In this document: positions 23,010 through 38,017 of the stretch, piece after piece
Numbering within the stretch: position 1 is the first letter of the stretch
Layout of the letters: every line of letters starts with the position of its first letter
Assembly (NCBI GenBank): GCA_900618425.1
Contig: UZAN01040520.1
Span: forward strand, 1-64,000
Length of the DNA: 64,000 nucleotides
Origin: Echinostoma caproni
Taxonomy: Eukaryota > Platyhelminthes > Trematoda > Plagiorchiida > Echinostomatidae
Direction of reading: 5' to 3'
Program-made: the position numbers and the translations under genes
Notes under the pieces: generated by a model
Database searches by the model: none
What the model was told of the DNA's origin: nothing
The model's input: only the letters and a program-made list of their open reading frames with translations

Positions 23010-26000
23010 CCCTAGACAAGTCAACTAAGTGACCTGAATCGACAAGGAGTGAACTTGTGATTGATTTCGTGACCCCAGTTTACAAACAAGGCGAATGATG
23101 CTCGCGAACGGGCTCGTGTGACTGATGCACATTACCCCACGGGATCAAATAAAAGAATAAACACAAGAATAAAACCGTAGAAACAGAAGATTTGCGTTGT
23201 GGTCGGCCGGGAAGCCAATATGACACGGATTTTAGCAGCACAGAATGTTTGGCTGATTGCGATTGTCAACATTCGAGTAACTTTATCCATTCCAAGCCAC
23301 CTGTGAACGGCAGTGTTATACAAACTGAGTTCATTTATATTTCAACATTTTGACTTACTTGATACATGCAGAATGTTAGTTGAACATTAGCAATTATCAT
23401 ACTTAGCTTCAGTCATCCAGTTAAATGTTTTTATTGCCTTATACGTCCAATAGGAACCAGGTTGACCACCCAGAGTAAAGTAAACATCATGATCTTTATA
23501 ATCACATAAAACACTCTCCGATGAATGTACATATGAATCTCAAGTATGCTCGAACTCATCCTTCCCATACGCACGGGTACATATCACTGAAGGCTGATGA
23601 GAGAGCACTATGGAATTCCGGGACTTTGAGTTAAAAACCCCGTTCTCCCCTGAGTCCCCAAGAAGACTAATTTTTTCAACCCAAATAAAAGCATTACTAA
23701 ATCCTCTCTGGAAGTGTGTTTCATGGATTGTTTTTTCTTTATTGTGGTATTCCACAAAATGAAGCGTTTCCTTGATAAATAGTTCGCGTTCTGGAATGGT
23801 GTCAGAAATGACGGCTTTAATCCGAACCATCATGTTGGATAGTTTGAACTGCGGGTGCGCGAAAACTAAGACCTAGTTGGGTTGCATCCACTTCGTTTCT
23901 GGACCCGAGTCGAACCGAAAATGCAGAGTAGCGATTATCCGTACTTGGATACTTTCTTTTTTATATTTAACAGAAGTTTGAAATAAACACAGATACTTTC
24001 CAAACGTCGTTCGGATCTAATATTATATACCCACAGAAACTTTTTTTTAAGGTGAGCGCCAATTCATTTCGTTCGTGCGAGAAAGAACACTAATGGAAGG
24101 TTTGTGAGCGATAAATCTGAAGAAAACTCAGTAATTTCGTTGGATTGTTGATCGAGAAATTTGCCTTAGCATGCATTATTCTCATTTGACTTCATCCAAT
24201 TGCCGTGTGATGTGAGTGGTGACACTATCAAGTTAGCATACTGTCAGACCAGTCAACATAGTTTCCGAGGCCAAACTCAGCCTCCTTGTCACTATTGTCG
24301 GAAATTCTATTCGGCCTGGTGCTGTTCACAATGACCTCGGACGTTGTCTGTACCCGTGGTGAGTGGAAGATTCCGCGCACCATTACCTTGACCGAATAGT
24401 TTATGCACAAATCATATCTGTTTTTTGTGATTTGTTATTTTCTTCACATTCTGACTAAATGTTTTTGTAGTTTCGACAAAGTAATTAATGTGAGGAAAAC
24501 TAGTTGTTGTCTAAATTCTACTATATTGTTTTATAAATGATCCTACATATTACCGAAACATTGGTAGAGGTGCTTTGGTATGCACTCTTTTTTGTTTGAA
24601 AAAGTTACCAATTTGTAACAATCATCAAAACATATTAACTAAGGTACAATCTGAACTGTGTGAAAATGCGAAAGTTATAAAAATAAACAAACGGATTTCA
24701 TCTGATTTTGATGTATATCTCTAAACCGAAACAGAAATTGGTTGTTACACTTTGAAGCCAGTGAATCACAGCTTTCAGGGGAATGATATTTTTTCATTAA
24801 CATGTATGCTAATCAGTGATCAGTTCCGCATCAAGGTTGAATAGAAACCGACAGAACTTCCACAATTCTTGTCAAAAGCACATCCCAGTGTATTGAAATA
24901 GCATTATCTGGAAAGACATTTAGGGATATTTTCATGCTGCTGATTTTTGAAAAGATCAACAGACTTGATGAGTTTCGAAATCAGGCATGGATGCAGCCGA
25001 CGAGCTCAAAAGTTTAACTTCGCTCATCTAAACTTAATGAAGGCTTATTAGATAAGTTAATGTTTTCCCTTCATAGAACATCAATTTTTACAAGAAGCCA
25101 AACCATAAAAGAGCAACTAACTTGTGACAAAATAAATTTAGAGTTTCTCACGAAATCACCGTGCAAACCTTCCTTACGTTGAACAATACACGGTTAATCT
25201 CCTTTGATACATGGGGAATCGGGGAAAATGAATGAATCAGAAGAAGGACGGAGTCTACTTAAGGAGGCGTACAATTATAGAATATAGGAATAACGTCCGA
25301 GAACATGTTGTGAATATGTTATCACTTACAGGAACACAAAAAGCAGCTCGGTATCCGATCTTCTACTAACTTCGGGATACTAAAACCATGGTAATATCGA
25401 TCGATGTCTCATTCCTAATGATGGAATTAGTTCAGTAGGACCAGCACAACTATGGAACTAGTCCACTGCTTCCAGACTGTTCGTCTAGTTACTCAGACAA
25501 GTTACATTTAGATATATGTATATATTTATATTACTTCTGCAATTTCAATCAAATGTCATGTTTTCATGGCGTCGTTGATACCCAATTGAGATCCCATTGG
25601 GAGTATACCGTACGGAATTAAATGAAAGTACATTTGAAGCGTGTCACTAGCAGTGTAACTACGGTCACGTGCTGCATCATGACACCTGATAGTTTCGCTA
25701 ACACAAAATTAGGTGGCCCATCAGCCGATTTGTTCCAGCAATTATGGTGCCGCTCATGCTGCTTTCCACCAAAGTCCTAAATAAAATTGTTAAAATCATA
25801 GGAAAAAAATAGTCATTGCATTCGGGCGTAACGTCTGGGACGAGGAAAGGTTCGTGATAATAATCGTTTAAGTTACGTAAGAGTGAAATATTACACTGAA
25901 AAAGATTTCCTCTCATCCGGAATGTTTCCAATTTAAAGTATTCAACATCTGGAGAATAGAACCTCAGAAAACCTAGGCTTAAGATATACCAAGCTGTGTG

Positions 26001-28785
26001 GCTACCTGAAGTGACTCTAGTGTCCCATCACTGGTTGGGCTGTTATATCATTGCAAATTGCTACGGACGTATAGAACAGCTTGATCTCTCAGGCTTTTTT
26101 GATTGAATGAGATCTCAATCCTGGCTAGGTAAAACTGATTTATTAGGTATTTTTTCCGGTTCAAGACTAAAAGAATAATTTGTCGCTCAGGCATTCCAGT
26201 GATCTCGATCGCCTCGCAACGCCGATCAAGGATATGTGGTTGTTTCAAGTTTTGATTCCAATGGATAACCTCTGGAGCTGTAGGTAACCGTGAAGTCAGA
26301 CTGCTGCGTGTTGAACAGCCAACCCCTGCAAGAAAACGGATGACAGACGAATGAAAGGCACTAACAATTTCGTTACAAGTGTTGTCTTAGTTGATGTATA
26401 TTAAATTTATATTTGTGGATCGGAATACTAGAAAGGGGTCTGGCATGAAGATATACTACTCATAAGTGAACTTTCAGAGGAAACAACTACTGGCGGAAAC
26501 TTCCGGGGATAAGGCAAAAAGACCTTTGATGAACAACCTTCCCATAACTTTCGAGGGATTAGATTCATCCATGTGAGTTGTATTCGATCAACAGTTTATC
26601 TCAAATGATCGTTCTAGTGAAATGTACATGATCTTTTTGGATATTCGTTGTAAATGAAAAAGGAACTGGATGTGGGGGTAATGTTTCGAAAGGTTTCAAC
26701 TTAGCGATGAACCACCTAAACCAGTAAAAACGGGTTGGGCGTATTACGTTGGAATGGTTAATTCATCAAATCGGAACACGATTCATTGAGCATATACTCA
26801 AAAATGCCCTCATTACTTTCAAAGTCTAGCATGGTGCCCAGAGATCATGGTCATTTAAACCACTGATAGGTTTTAAACAAACGGGATACCTATCAAATAG
26901 CTGATAGGAGTGTTTAAGGAAGGATGGCATTGAAACGCATGACCAAAACAAGATTCAAATCCGGCGACACGTGTACCTCCATATTTGTTTGTGTGTTTGT
27001 ATTGGTTTGAGTGAGCGGCTGGTTGTACACTCTCGATGTTATACACCCTTACTCATGTACCCACGTGACTCTGTACACAATACTTCGTAGTTGCGTGTGC
27101 TTTTATGCAGGCTTACATGTAAATCGGACTGCCGCCTTCCTGTGATTTGCCAAAAATTCCAAAAAAGTCAGTGCATTGGCGGACCTTTTCCAAGTAACAG
27201 TTTCACCTACATGTTCCTTGAATCATGTGCACATCTGTGCGGGTAACTGTAAAATAGAACTCATTGGTTTATGCGGATGAAGGGAAATGGATTCTATCAC
27301 TTGACCGTTGTACTCAATGATAGACTGGTTTTCATTGTGTGGACACCAAGAACAGAATAAGCACTTAACAGTCACGTGCCTGAGTGGTTTGACCGACTTA
27401 CGAATGGTCTTTTTGTCTCATAAATGCCACCAAATACCACTGTGAGCGTTAACTAAACAATCGATTACTCGCCAGAGCATGCGCATGAGAAGCGTCGATA
27501 ACCATTTCAAAACTTAACGTGTTCCTACAATCGAATGTGACCTACGGTTGGGGTGAGAGGTAGAGCCGTTTCACATGTTAAAAAAAACAATTTATGACGA
27601 TATTTGTTATGCTCATAACGGTAAAGCGCCCTCTATTTTGTTGGACTTTCCCTAAAATATGGGGAAAATGTTGCGCTCTACTGGGAACAAAACACTCGTC
27701 AACTTTTTTTATAATAGTTAAGTATTCTTACTGAAGCATAGGAACAAGGTTGAAGCTTAAAGAATTTTCTTTTCGATATATATCGCTTCGGGCATATACA
27801 TATAGAGTTTGATTAGTCAATAGAATAATACAAGGTCTGAGCTGATGGTGAATATTTATCTCAAATAGATAATGATGGGTGAGTACCAGAGCATGCGGTG
27901 CTGACCTTGAGTGGACTAAAGAGAGAAAGTTCGAAATACCCAGGTAGTCGATGCTTTGAGCTTTCAGTCCCTCTTTATACTTGAGTCCGAATCCCAGCCA
28001 ATCTAAATAACTGCTCACTTGCGATGATTCACAATAGTGACAAAAACTTTTCACCCCTAAGGTACCCTGTCTGTACATGGAGAATTCACCCTTGATTACG
28101 AGAAACAAGTATTCATCTATAAGTTACATTTTCTTATGAATGAAAATGACCTGGTGTCGTGAGTAGTAGGTAACATAGATGGCGATTACTTTCAATGCTC
28201 AAAGAATAAGAAGACCACCGAGGGTAAATTGATGTATATCAGAGAATAACTATCGATTGCTACGTTCAGTCTCCGTCTTGCGGCCAGGAACTGCGGTGGT
28301 ATATTTCTGATGAGATTTTCTGTGATATGTATGCCAAATTACTGATGTCGCATCGGTGATCCTCAATAAACAACTGTCCTCGACCAGCACCGCCTTCTGG
28401 ACTTATAACACTGGTTTCTATACATTTGTATACATTTTATATTTATATTTATATCAAAAAGTGTAAAATAAACTAAGATGGTTGGTTTTAAGAGAAAATG
28501 GCAGGTATGTAGTCTTTAAGAAAGATCGTTAAAGTTTATTGTAAATGCACAAAAACAACAACTACAAGCGTCAACATTTTTACCCAAATGTGGTCGAAAA
28601 ACCTGTTCGTTTCGTAAGGAACACTGGAAGGAAATGCGTTTACCCCTGTTGCTAAGGTATATTTAGAGACTGAATATGTAGTGCCTATGCGAAATGTTAA
28701 TAGGTACCTATTAAAAAGGAATTCACTTTTTCAACTTGTTTGTAAATATTTCGTTATCAACGGTTCAAAAACATATTGTGAAATC
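23010..28785. other. Unassigned AT-rich block
   Basis: No recognisable gene, RNA or mobile element. Open stretches (23540-23833 -, 27728-28108 -) have no motif I can name. The 13-base word recurs at 26454-26466. A short AT-rich run near 28430-28460 is low complexity. Confidence 0.45.
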
Positions 28786-28789
28786 AACG

Positions 28790-28862
28790 GTCGAAGTTTG
28801 AACCTCACATGAGAGGTAGGCCTAGATGAATGACAGTGCTTTACTTACTGCGCTGTCCACAA
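28790..28862 (-). repeat. tRNA-like pol III unit
   Basis: On the - strand CAGCGCAGTAAG (A-box-like, near 28845-28857) is followed by TAAAGCACTG and, farther on, by AGGTTCAAACTTC (28793-28805), a good B box with flanking T-stem pairing. The separation is a little longer than in an ordinary tRNA, consistent with an extra arm or an insertion. It is probably a tRNA-derived repeat. No second clear copy was found, apart from the weak unit near 0.9 kb. Confidence 0.4.
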
Positions 28863-28869
28863 AAAAGAT

Positions 28870-31800
28870 GTGTTATTTAGACGGATGAATGAATGGTAAC
28901 TTCCGGGCAACGATATGGGTAACTCGCACTTTAGGTAACACGTCGGTGAAAATTGTTAATGGGATGCTCACAGTTCAGCGTTAAAGGGGACGAAAATCTT
29001 TGCATAACTTCTTCAAGCACAGCGAGATTAATGAGGTATTTACACAAAATACAGGTCAAGAAGAGGTTCAATTTTCACCCTTTCTCTCTCTGCCAGTCAC
29101 TACACATGATAGATTGGGCACAGAGAAATGTCTTGACAAGAGAAAAAAGGTCGAGGCCGTTTCGCATTAACCAAGCAGAAAAGAAACCAGTGTCTTGTAA
29201 CAAATTGTCACTACTGAAAAATATTGCCACTCAAATCATTCTTTGAGTTACCTAACTGGGAAAGATGGATAAATGCCTGTATCAGAGATTTCCGTGACAG
29301 ATTTTATGTATTTCAGAAATTGATTGTCGCGGATACGTGCAACGAGGAATCGGTGAGCTAATGGCACTAAACTTGGAAGTACAATACAGGAACGTACTGC
29401 TTTCCCTGGACGCAATCTTAGGAATATTTTAACAGATCACCACGATCTATATAAAGTGAAGCGCAAAAATCAAGACATAGGTTGGTCTTGGTATTACCGG
29501 GTTTATTCCAAGAAACGGAACATAACTTACAAACAGCGATTTACACTTTTGTGTGTCAATGCGCTTACTCTGGCTAACCTAAACAAGATATTAAAGTCCT
29601 TCACCTCAACCGATCGTTGCCAAGTTACTTAAATGAGTTAGTCGTGAAACTTTTGCATCATCGAAAATCTTTCCATGTTAACTTTATGAAGGACTTCTTG
29701 CAGACCCTGAACACACAGTCAACATACTGTGGTTCCCATCCCCCCAACGCATATACCATATACACGTTAACCGAATTTCCCCTACCTGGTACAGGTACTC
29801 ACAAAACATAGAGCGGGTAATGAATGAAATCCACTTCGACCTCATGGTCTATATGCGAAATAATGATTCTCTTGTAATGTATTCACTGTGGCGATTGACG
29901 TGTGTAAACCGCTTTTATAGAAGTGTCAGCTGTGATCTTTCCAAATTTCCACTATACAATGCATATACACATGGATTACATTCATGTCATGTAAAGACAT
30001 CAACATTTGTCACTTCTTTGATGAACAAACCCCGGAATCCGTGGAGACAGGAATCCAATCAGTACAGAACGAGAGCTGGCTTGGGTTTAGCGAGTAAAAT
30101 GCCGAAAATATAAACTCATCATTCACAAACGGGAGCAAGTAAATCGGTGATAGTCACAGAGGAAAAGTGACACAGGAGGAACGTATCAAAATGCGGTTGG
30201 TGAGAACCTTGGCTAAGGGGGAACCCAATTAAGGAACAGTGCGCAAATGTTTGTACAGATGTAGGTGCACGCGCTCCTATGAGAAGAAGTTATGAGCACA
30301 GATCAACGGAACAAGTGGAATTCACATGTTATATCTTTGAATAAAAACCAAGAAGGTGGTGTGCTTGAACGCGTGTGTAAACGGTTTTCAGAAAAGAAAA
30401 GATTGATGTATTAATTTGAGGCAAAATGTTTTCAACACCCACAGATGCTGGATATTTTCCTTGTCACTTTTACAACTGGACATCAGCTACGTTGCTCGGC
30501 GAGTTACATGTGATGCCTTAGAGTGCAGTTTGTGAGGGAAGGGGGGAGCGGGAATTCAATTGGCCACATGCGTATACAACAACGATTAGCTAATTTCTTA
30601 TACAATTAGTGTTCTTGTGTATAATTCTATCTCTTTTATTTATTTTATCGCCAAGCCTATAGAATCAGGCATGCAATCAGGCATGGTCATTCGTGAGCAA
30701 CATTACTGTTCTCATTTGGCGCTTTTCCTTATCTCGACAGAATTTGCGACTAGTGAAAAGCTGTGCTTTTAATCGAGCGCGAATACTAATTCGGGATTTG
30801 CCAGGACAAGCCTGAAGAACTGATGATCGCACACTCGGTTTCTACATGATTTAATCCAGTCACTATATTTTGTTTTCTGGTTTTCAACCATTTTCTGATG
30901 AAATGCATCCAGGACACTTCGTGATGACTGCTGCCCTGGAGTTCGTCTGTTTTGTGTGTATGAAAACACATGAGGAGAAATTATCAGCCTCGGTTTGGGA
31001 TTAAATCCGCAATGCTGATCTATGAGAAAGTTATGTGGTTCCAGAATATTCACCCGTGGGGTGGCATAAAGTGATTACTTGACTTGACCTGAAGTGTCGT
31101 TCCTTGACGGATGGATATTCGTCCCAAACTATATAACTTACTACGATAGAAAAGTGAAGGATTTTCCCATATATGGTTTACATCCTTGTGCTATTCATCT
31201 TACTGAAAGATTGTAGCCAACTTGACAACTATTTTATCGTTCTGTTAATGCCACAGTTGCTTAGACACCTTTTTATTCTAAAAGCAAATATGCACTAAAA
31301 ATATCCTCCCAGATTGATGAAATACACGATCACATTCATTGCACTGTCACCCTTGTTTGGGTGTGCCTGTAAAGTGAACCACTTCGTGTGCCGTCCGTTT
31401 GTTACTTGTGCCAACGTTAAGTGCTGTTCGTTTCGCGGTTTTGACAGTATGTGTGCACAGGCTACAAAGTCACGCCTAGATCAGACTGCAGTCGGTCGGT
31501 AATATAACTCCCAAGGTAATACAGACGTCTAAAGACGATACAATAGTCATCGACACTGAACCACTTGGGCCACACACTCTCATGCGCTCTCTAACTACTG
31601 GTTGCTAATTCTGATTTGTATCGGATTAGTCAACACGAGAACGTGTAAACAAGTGCGAGAGTGTTCCGGGGTTTGCAATCCTAATATTCGTTTGGTAATC
31701 CGAGAGATCAATGACCCACATTCAGGTGGAGATAATGAAAATTTGTCTGACAGTTTAACCAAAACATACACCTCCCCCCTCCATCCGGATGCATTTTTCT

Positions 31801-34800
31801 ACCCACATTTTGTTCACAGATTACCATTGACTGATTTGTCCGAATTCGTTTCAGGTTTTAGTCGGGTGGGGGTTCTACAACCCATCGAATGTTGTTAGCG
31901 CTTACCCGTGCATGTATGTGTGTGTTTGAGAAAGGTAGAGAGAGACAGAAGAAATAATCCTGACAGACTGATCCAAGTAAATTGTTACCGTGTCACGTTT
32001 CTCCTTAACACTTTAGTAATGATTGCTTTCATTCTCAATTGAACGTGTGTTTTATTTTTGTGTGTGAGCGTGAATCACAACGAAGTCATATTGTATGCTT
32101 GGTGTACAGCTTTAATATAGCAGCAATTATACTATTGGTTACTCCAAAACAGTGCATTGTTCGACCAGTTCGATAACTGATGAAATGTCAGCAAGCAAAT
32201 TACCAAGCGCTGCGAAACGGTGAAAGCTGATTCAGTAAGACTACTAGCTCTCCCAGTATGCTCCCTTTTTGACTTGAATTCTACAACATGAACAGCGTCA
32301 GAGCAGTAAGACATTCACCAACAGATGCTGAACGACGTACGAACCACACACTCAATGTTGGTGTGAATTTAGACAAAAAGTTCCACACTACGCGTATGAT
32401 CGTACCAATAACCGGGTCGAGCTATCGAATCAATCACAGAATACCACAAAAGCCCTCCCATTAAAATAACCTCGTGCACAAAGCGAGTCTTGTTTCAGTT
32501 ACGTAACATGATTTAACGCAATTAAAAAGTGGAAAGACAAACGAGTTATCTTTGATCTGTAACTGCTTTCCATCTTCTAGATTCAAGCTTCCAAAAGCTC
32601 ACGATAGGAAATTTTTCCTTTAATTTAGAGCTAGTGAAGTTTGATTAGACGTAACTAGACATTGAAAGTGCCTTAACTAATATGAACAGTTTCATAGGAA
32701 ATATACAAAACCACTCAAATGAGGACTGGATTTCAAATGACAAGTTCCAAGGTGGATGGAGTACTTTGTTTCGATTGTGAATAACCTAACCATTATTTGG
32801 AAAAGTGATTTCATGTGTTACGTTAGTTGAGACACCATTAGTACATTTGCATATCACGTGAACAACTTCTAGTCCAACACAAATCAACATATTATTAAAA
32901 AAAAGTATTCCAATTTATGGTTCCTTTAATTCAATAGTTTAAACCGATCATCGTGAGTCATGAAACGAACCCTCGGAAGATAGTCATGAGGAGTCGAATC
33001 GATGGAGCGTTTTTTGGCAAGGGACGCATGGCTGTACTTATTAGGTGGTTTTTCTCTGTTTAATTGGCTTCCAAAAACCTGTATTTTGATTGAGCTTGGG
33101 GACCACTTGTTAGAAGATGTAATTCCAAGTCCTATAGAGTAAGTTTATTGAGAAAACTAGAATTTTTTGGTTGTGTTTGCATTTTTGCTTCAAAATATCA
33201 CATTAGCTGTGATATTCCAGTATTATGAAACTGGATTCAGTTTATTGATACTTCACTATAGCCTTCCTATGACAGATTCATATATTTTGTCGTCTATCCC
33301 GATCGCGGCAGTAGTACGGTTGAATCGACAAAGATCTGGGCTTTCCCGCATTATAAATCAAGTATTGTAGATCCAATTTTGTGAACGGTGAAACTTGAAT
33401 TCTTACACTGAACACGACTTTTAGTGAGACAAGCTGACTAACTGCATAGACAAACATTTTGTTCGTGTGAGCTCAATGATAACCAAAGTTTACTCATTGA
33501 AAATAGTGTCTCACATACCGACGGAGTCACACATCAGAATAAACTGTTTTCTTTTCGAAATTTGTGGTAAGCATTGCTGTCATGTGGGTCCGTTCAACCG
33601 CGGGTGGCACAGGTTAGGCACTCTGTGATGGAAAGCTATACTTGATTGTTGGATTTAAGTCACTGTGAATGAGGTGCTTCCAAAATGTAGTCAAATTCAA
33701 CTTAACAAATATGCACTGTAACAAAAGAAGCACACGCAGATCATCTCGCTTCTGAGGAGGGGACATTAACAAAACTCTACGTCAACAATCTCGTATGTGG
33801 CCAGACTCAAAATCAAACGTGTTTCACATTTTATCCCCTCTTGATGTGACTTTGTGACACTGTGAAAAGAATCCAAGGTTCGACCGAAAGGTTGAATGAC
33901 GTATTTACTAATTTCTTATAATAAGGACGATGTAACGCTTTTTCAGGATACCATTGGAATCAGGTGTCACATACGTCTGGTAATTATTATCATGCGTCTT
34001 CTGAGATCTCTAGCGGTATTACACAGTTTCCACAGCTTATAGCCATCTGCGTTTTTACCATGCGAATACAATGATTTATTTTAGTATTCAATATCAGAGA
34101 CAGATTCTAGTTTAGATGATTAAGTGTGCACTTAGTGCGATTCATTAACTGCGACAAAATGTGATCGTGCTGCTGGGTTTCCGATAGAAGATTTCAAAGT
34201 TCCTAATTGATGATCCAACTAGAAAGGCACAATGATTCACTGACATCTGCATTCACGATAAACGAAACTCATCATGTGTTCCATTGTGGGAAAAATTGTT
34301 TATTCCAGGTAGCATTGGGTAATCAAATCACAAACACCAACAAAATGAAGTGTCCATGTACAGTACATCTTCGGAAAGGGCCTCGATAACGAGAAAAGCA
34401 TAGATCATTACAGCTTCTGATCACAAAAGTTAGAACATGTGAGCTTCTGATGCCAATTTACGGGAGAAACAAAATATGCTTTTAGAATGCCAAGTACGGT
34501 TCTCGACTTTTTGTCGGGGGTGTAAACAACTAGCATAAAGAGAACTGTACCAACGATCAAGTGGAACTGTCTGCAGCATAAAAGGAAAATCCTTTAAAGA
34601 GAGTCCACTAATACTAGCTTGCATAGTCGCAAATCTGGTATATCTCAAAGAAGAAAAGGAAAAGACTTAAGTGTTCGGTTTTTCTTGATTCCTTTTTATC
34701 AAAAACTGAGCTGTACAAAATGCTACACATGAAGTGTAGGGAAACGCAAGTAAACAGCGAAGGTTTTGAAGCTTTCCGGAAAGTGCAGTAAATGAGTGAT

Positions 34801-36600
34801 TTGAGGGAGTTGTTTGTACATACAGTCTTTTGAGTATGAAAAAATCCAAATAGTAAAATGTAAGTAATGAATGTGGAGATGGCCTGGTCAGAGATCACGT
34901 ATTTCTATTTGATATCGAGGAATAATTTTTGAAATTATCCGAAAATAAACTGAAGTAAGGTGCATGTACTAGATTGAATGCCCTTTCCCATAGGTCAGTG
35001 TATATCAATCGAGTAACAAGACATGTGTAATGGTGGAAGCCCTGATAACGTATGAATATATATACAGTATTTGAAGAGAATGTTGCATTTAGGTTCTCCG
35101 TCGTCTTTGCCGTTTCGATCACCATATCACCGAACGATTGTTTAGTCACTGCGCTATACGAAATCCCTGTTGTCTGGACCTCATTACTCGTTATCCCCAT
35201 CAGTTACAAAATGAAAATATTCTCCAGACACCTTTAACCATACCACAATAACGGACACTCACTGAGTACAAAAGGGACTTGATTTGAACAAACTGCACAT
35301 TGTCACATCAGTGATATTCCACCTATTTTTCCTAAAAATGAGTTTATTTCCACTCCCTTCCCTCCCCCACTTCTTTTTCTGACAGCACTAGTACAATGAA
35401 GAACACATCAGACAACAGCAGTCGCCTTCCTTAATTACCCTGTGGAAAGTGTGACAAACAGCTCGATTTTTTTTCAGTGCACAAGCTTTTGTATTTAAGG
35501 TTCTCAAAAAGTGTGACGGTAAAATGTCAAGCTGATTAAAGCAAAGATCTGAAGTTGGTCAATGAGGTTAATTCGCCCGTCGGACAACGCCGGGGATTAC
35601 CAGAAAAGTAAAAGTATGATGACATTTTTCCATCATTTTTCCTACTCTAAGTTTACAACTTGGCAACAGCCTCGGCAAGACAAAAAAAATACTACTCATG
35701 TTCAAACTAGTGTCAAACTGAAAGTATCATCGAAAAATCAATTGATTTCCTGAGTATTGATTGGAGAAAGAAAATTCATTATGTAGCGTTCCAAAGTGTC
35801 TGTCCATGCCAGGTTTATTTCTGTTTACCAGTAATTTCGGGTGAGTATGGAGTATTCCAAATCTTTTGCTATTCTGGTTTGCATTTCCCTGAATATCAAA
35901 GTCCCACCATGTCCCACCACGCTCTTCTCATGTAGAATGTTGTGCCGAAGTAAACCATTAGTTCTTGCTTATGCATATCAAAACAGAAACGCTGAAAGGA
36001 CTGAACCATCCATTGTGTCGAGGTGACTGTTTCGGAATGTAATCGCATCGAAGTAATGCCGATTGGTTTGGTAACAACTACTTTCTAAGTAAACTGACGA
36101 GAGCCTCGTCATTTCGGCGGTTGAAAGCCATCGACCAAAATACACTACACATTTATGAAGTGTTAACAAATGGGGACAATGACAAAACACCTTGATGCAA
36201 TTTTGCTCAGTTTCGTGATTTATTTTTGTTGGTTATGGGGTGAAAGTCACATACAAATTTCCTGGATCCATGTAGAATACCGGTGAAGAGTAAATTGTCA
36301 CAACAAAGAATAATAGTTTTGCGGTTGAGGGAAAAATTCTCCCAAACGACCATACACTGACATTGGCGAGGTGATCTCTTTCGTGTGTGCATGTATTATG
36401 TGGGACATATAGTACAGACTTTCGAAATCTGCCTTAAGAAACAATATGAACTAAGATGAACACTACCTGGTTTCCCAAAATCTCTAAATGTTGAGAAACG
36501 TGCCTGAGGCTTTGTCAAATTACTGTGCAACCAGTTCCCGCTGACATTTATATGAGCTAGACAAGAAGCATAGTGATCATAAGACGTGATGAGCCTAATC
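28870..36600. other. Unassigned AT-rich block
   Basis: Many short open stretches are present on both strands, none with family motifs. No tandem or inverted repeats large enough to report were seen. Confidence 0.45.
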
Positions 36601-36621
36601 CTTTTGTGCCAATCTCTTTAG

Positions 36622-36802
36622 TTGCACACACACTCAGATCACGTTTGATTAAACGAGTGATATGTTTGGGGACAAGCGAACATAGACACGGGGAAGAGAA
36701 ATTAATCAATATGGAGGGCAAAGGTCACAAAATCGGGCAGGATGGTACAGGGAGTTTAATCACTGCGGAGGGAGGCGGAACAGCCCAGCCTACCAGGACA
36801 AC
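36622..36802 (+). CDS. Candidate 181-nt internal exon, unknown product
   Basis: A polypyrimidine-rich acceptor (GCCAATCTCTTTAG, ending 36621) and a consensus donor (GTGAGT, starting 36803) bound 181 bases that are open in one frame throughout. The frame closes only at the TGA of the donor itself. The translation is basic to glycine-rich (RLIKRVICLGTSEHRHGEE, then TAEGGGTAQPTRTT). I recognise no domain and see no matching neighbouring exon, so it may be coincidental. Confidence 0.25.
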
Positions 36803-36809
36803 GTGAGTC

Positions 36810-38010
36810 TGGTCGCTGCCTTGATCTGTTTTCACAATCGGGTTAAGTGGCAGCTGCCTCGGTGGACTGTATTAAATGGCTACTGGATACTAAAGGCATT
36901 TCTAGCGCTGTCACATCCGTTGGGTGGCGTAAAGGAACTGGGCGGAAAATTGGACCCACTAGAAGCCAGATCCTGCGGTACATTTTCTAATAACCCTGAT
37001 AGCCAATCGTGTCTCAGCCCGTTTGACATTCTGATTATCACAAGTGCATTGAAAAAGGCAAAAGTAATGATGCAACTGAAAAGTGGGGTATGTCCAAATT
37101 GGAGTTAGTGTAATTTAGTGTAATATCATTTGAGGGGCTGGATTAGAGTTCTGGTTTAACCTGAGCTGTATCCACCTATCTTGTGACAATACCAATTTTT
37201 TTCGAGGCGGCACACTTCCATCCTTATTTATCCAATTTTACAATAAACTTGCTTCGGTGTTCGTTTTTGTATAGTACCACTGATACGCGGTGGTATTCGG
37301 AATCGAATACTTCACCGAAGCCTATGATCATGATTTTACATTTTGTATCAACGACCGGTTGTATTTTATTGGATCGAGATCTATAAAATCATAATGCTAC
37401 TCTAAACAGACGTAAGGACAGACTCGTTTTCTTTTTTATTAATGCGTCATCTAGAAAGTAGAAGAAAGATTTCGATTGGTGCTCAGTCGTGATTTTGATA
37501 TTATGATGTGGCTGGATGAGTTTTCAAGGTAATACCTGTGTGTGTTCTGTCATTCAGTACGGCAAATATCTTATCAATACATCAGGCAACGAAACGTCTT
37601 CACTTCGACGACAGCAATCTACGTTTAAATAGAACTACACCGTACGTAAATAGAAGTAGTCACTATCTTGAAAAGTGGAACGTAATGTTGAGTTCATCGA
37701 CATATGAACAGATAACATCTATAGTTTCCCTAATGGGAATAGGAATGAGTAAGGGAAAAACGTCATATGGGGCCATCTGTTTAGGATAAAACTAAGGTCA
37801 CAGGTGTCTTCAACAAAATCTAATAAATTTTGGAGTAAAGTTAGCAAACGCGTGTCGAAGGGGGTGAACGAGTTTAGCTGGCTATCGCGCTGGATTGTCA
37901 AAGGTGCTTCAAACGCAAATAGTATGGGCCACAATAGGATTACACAATGAAATGATCAGTTTTTAGGTATTGAAGTGGCCGAATATTTATTTATTACACA
38001 CATTTTTGTG
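36810..38010. other. Unassigned sequence
   Basis: An open stretch at 36803-37108 (+) lies in a somewhat GC-richer patch and could be an unrecognised repeat. No motif was found. The remainder is AT-rich and featureless to me. Confidence 0.4.
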
Positions 38011-38017
38011 TGATGAA

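Noticed and set aside
36068..36115. CTGACGAG near 36090 as a schistosome-type hammerhead core
   Set aside because: The following bases do not give the required helix II and GAAA arrangement.
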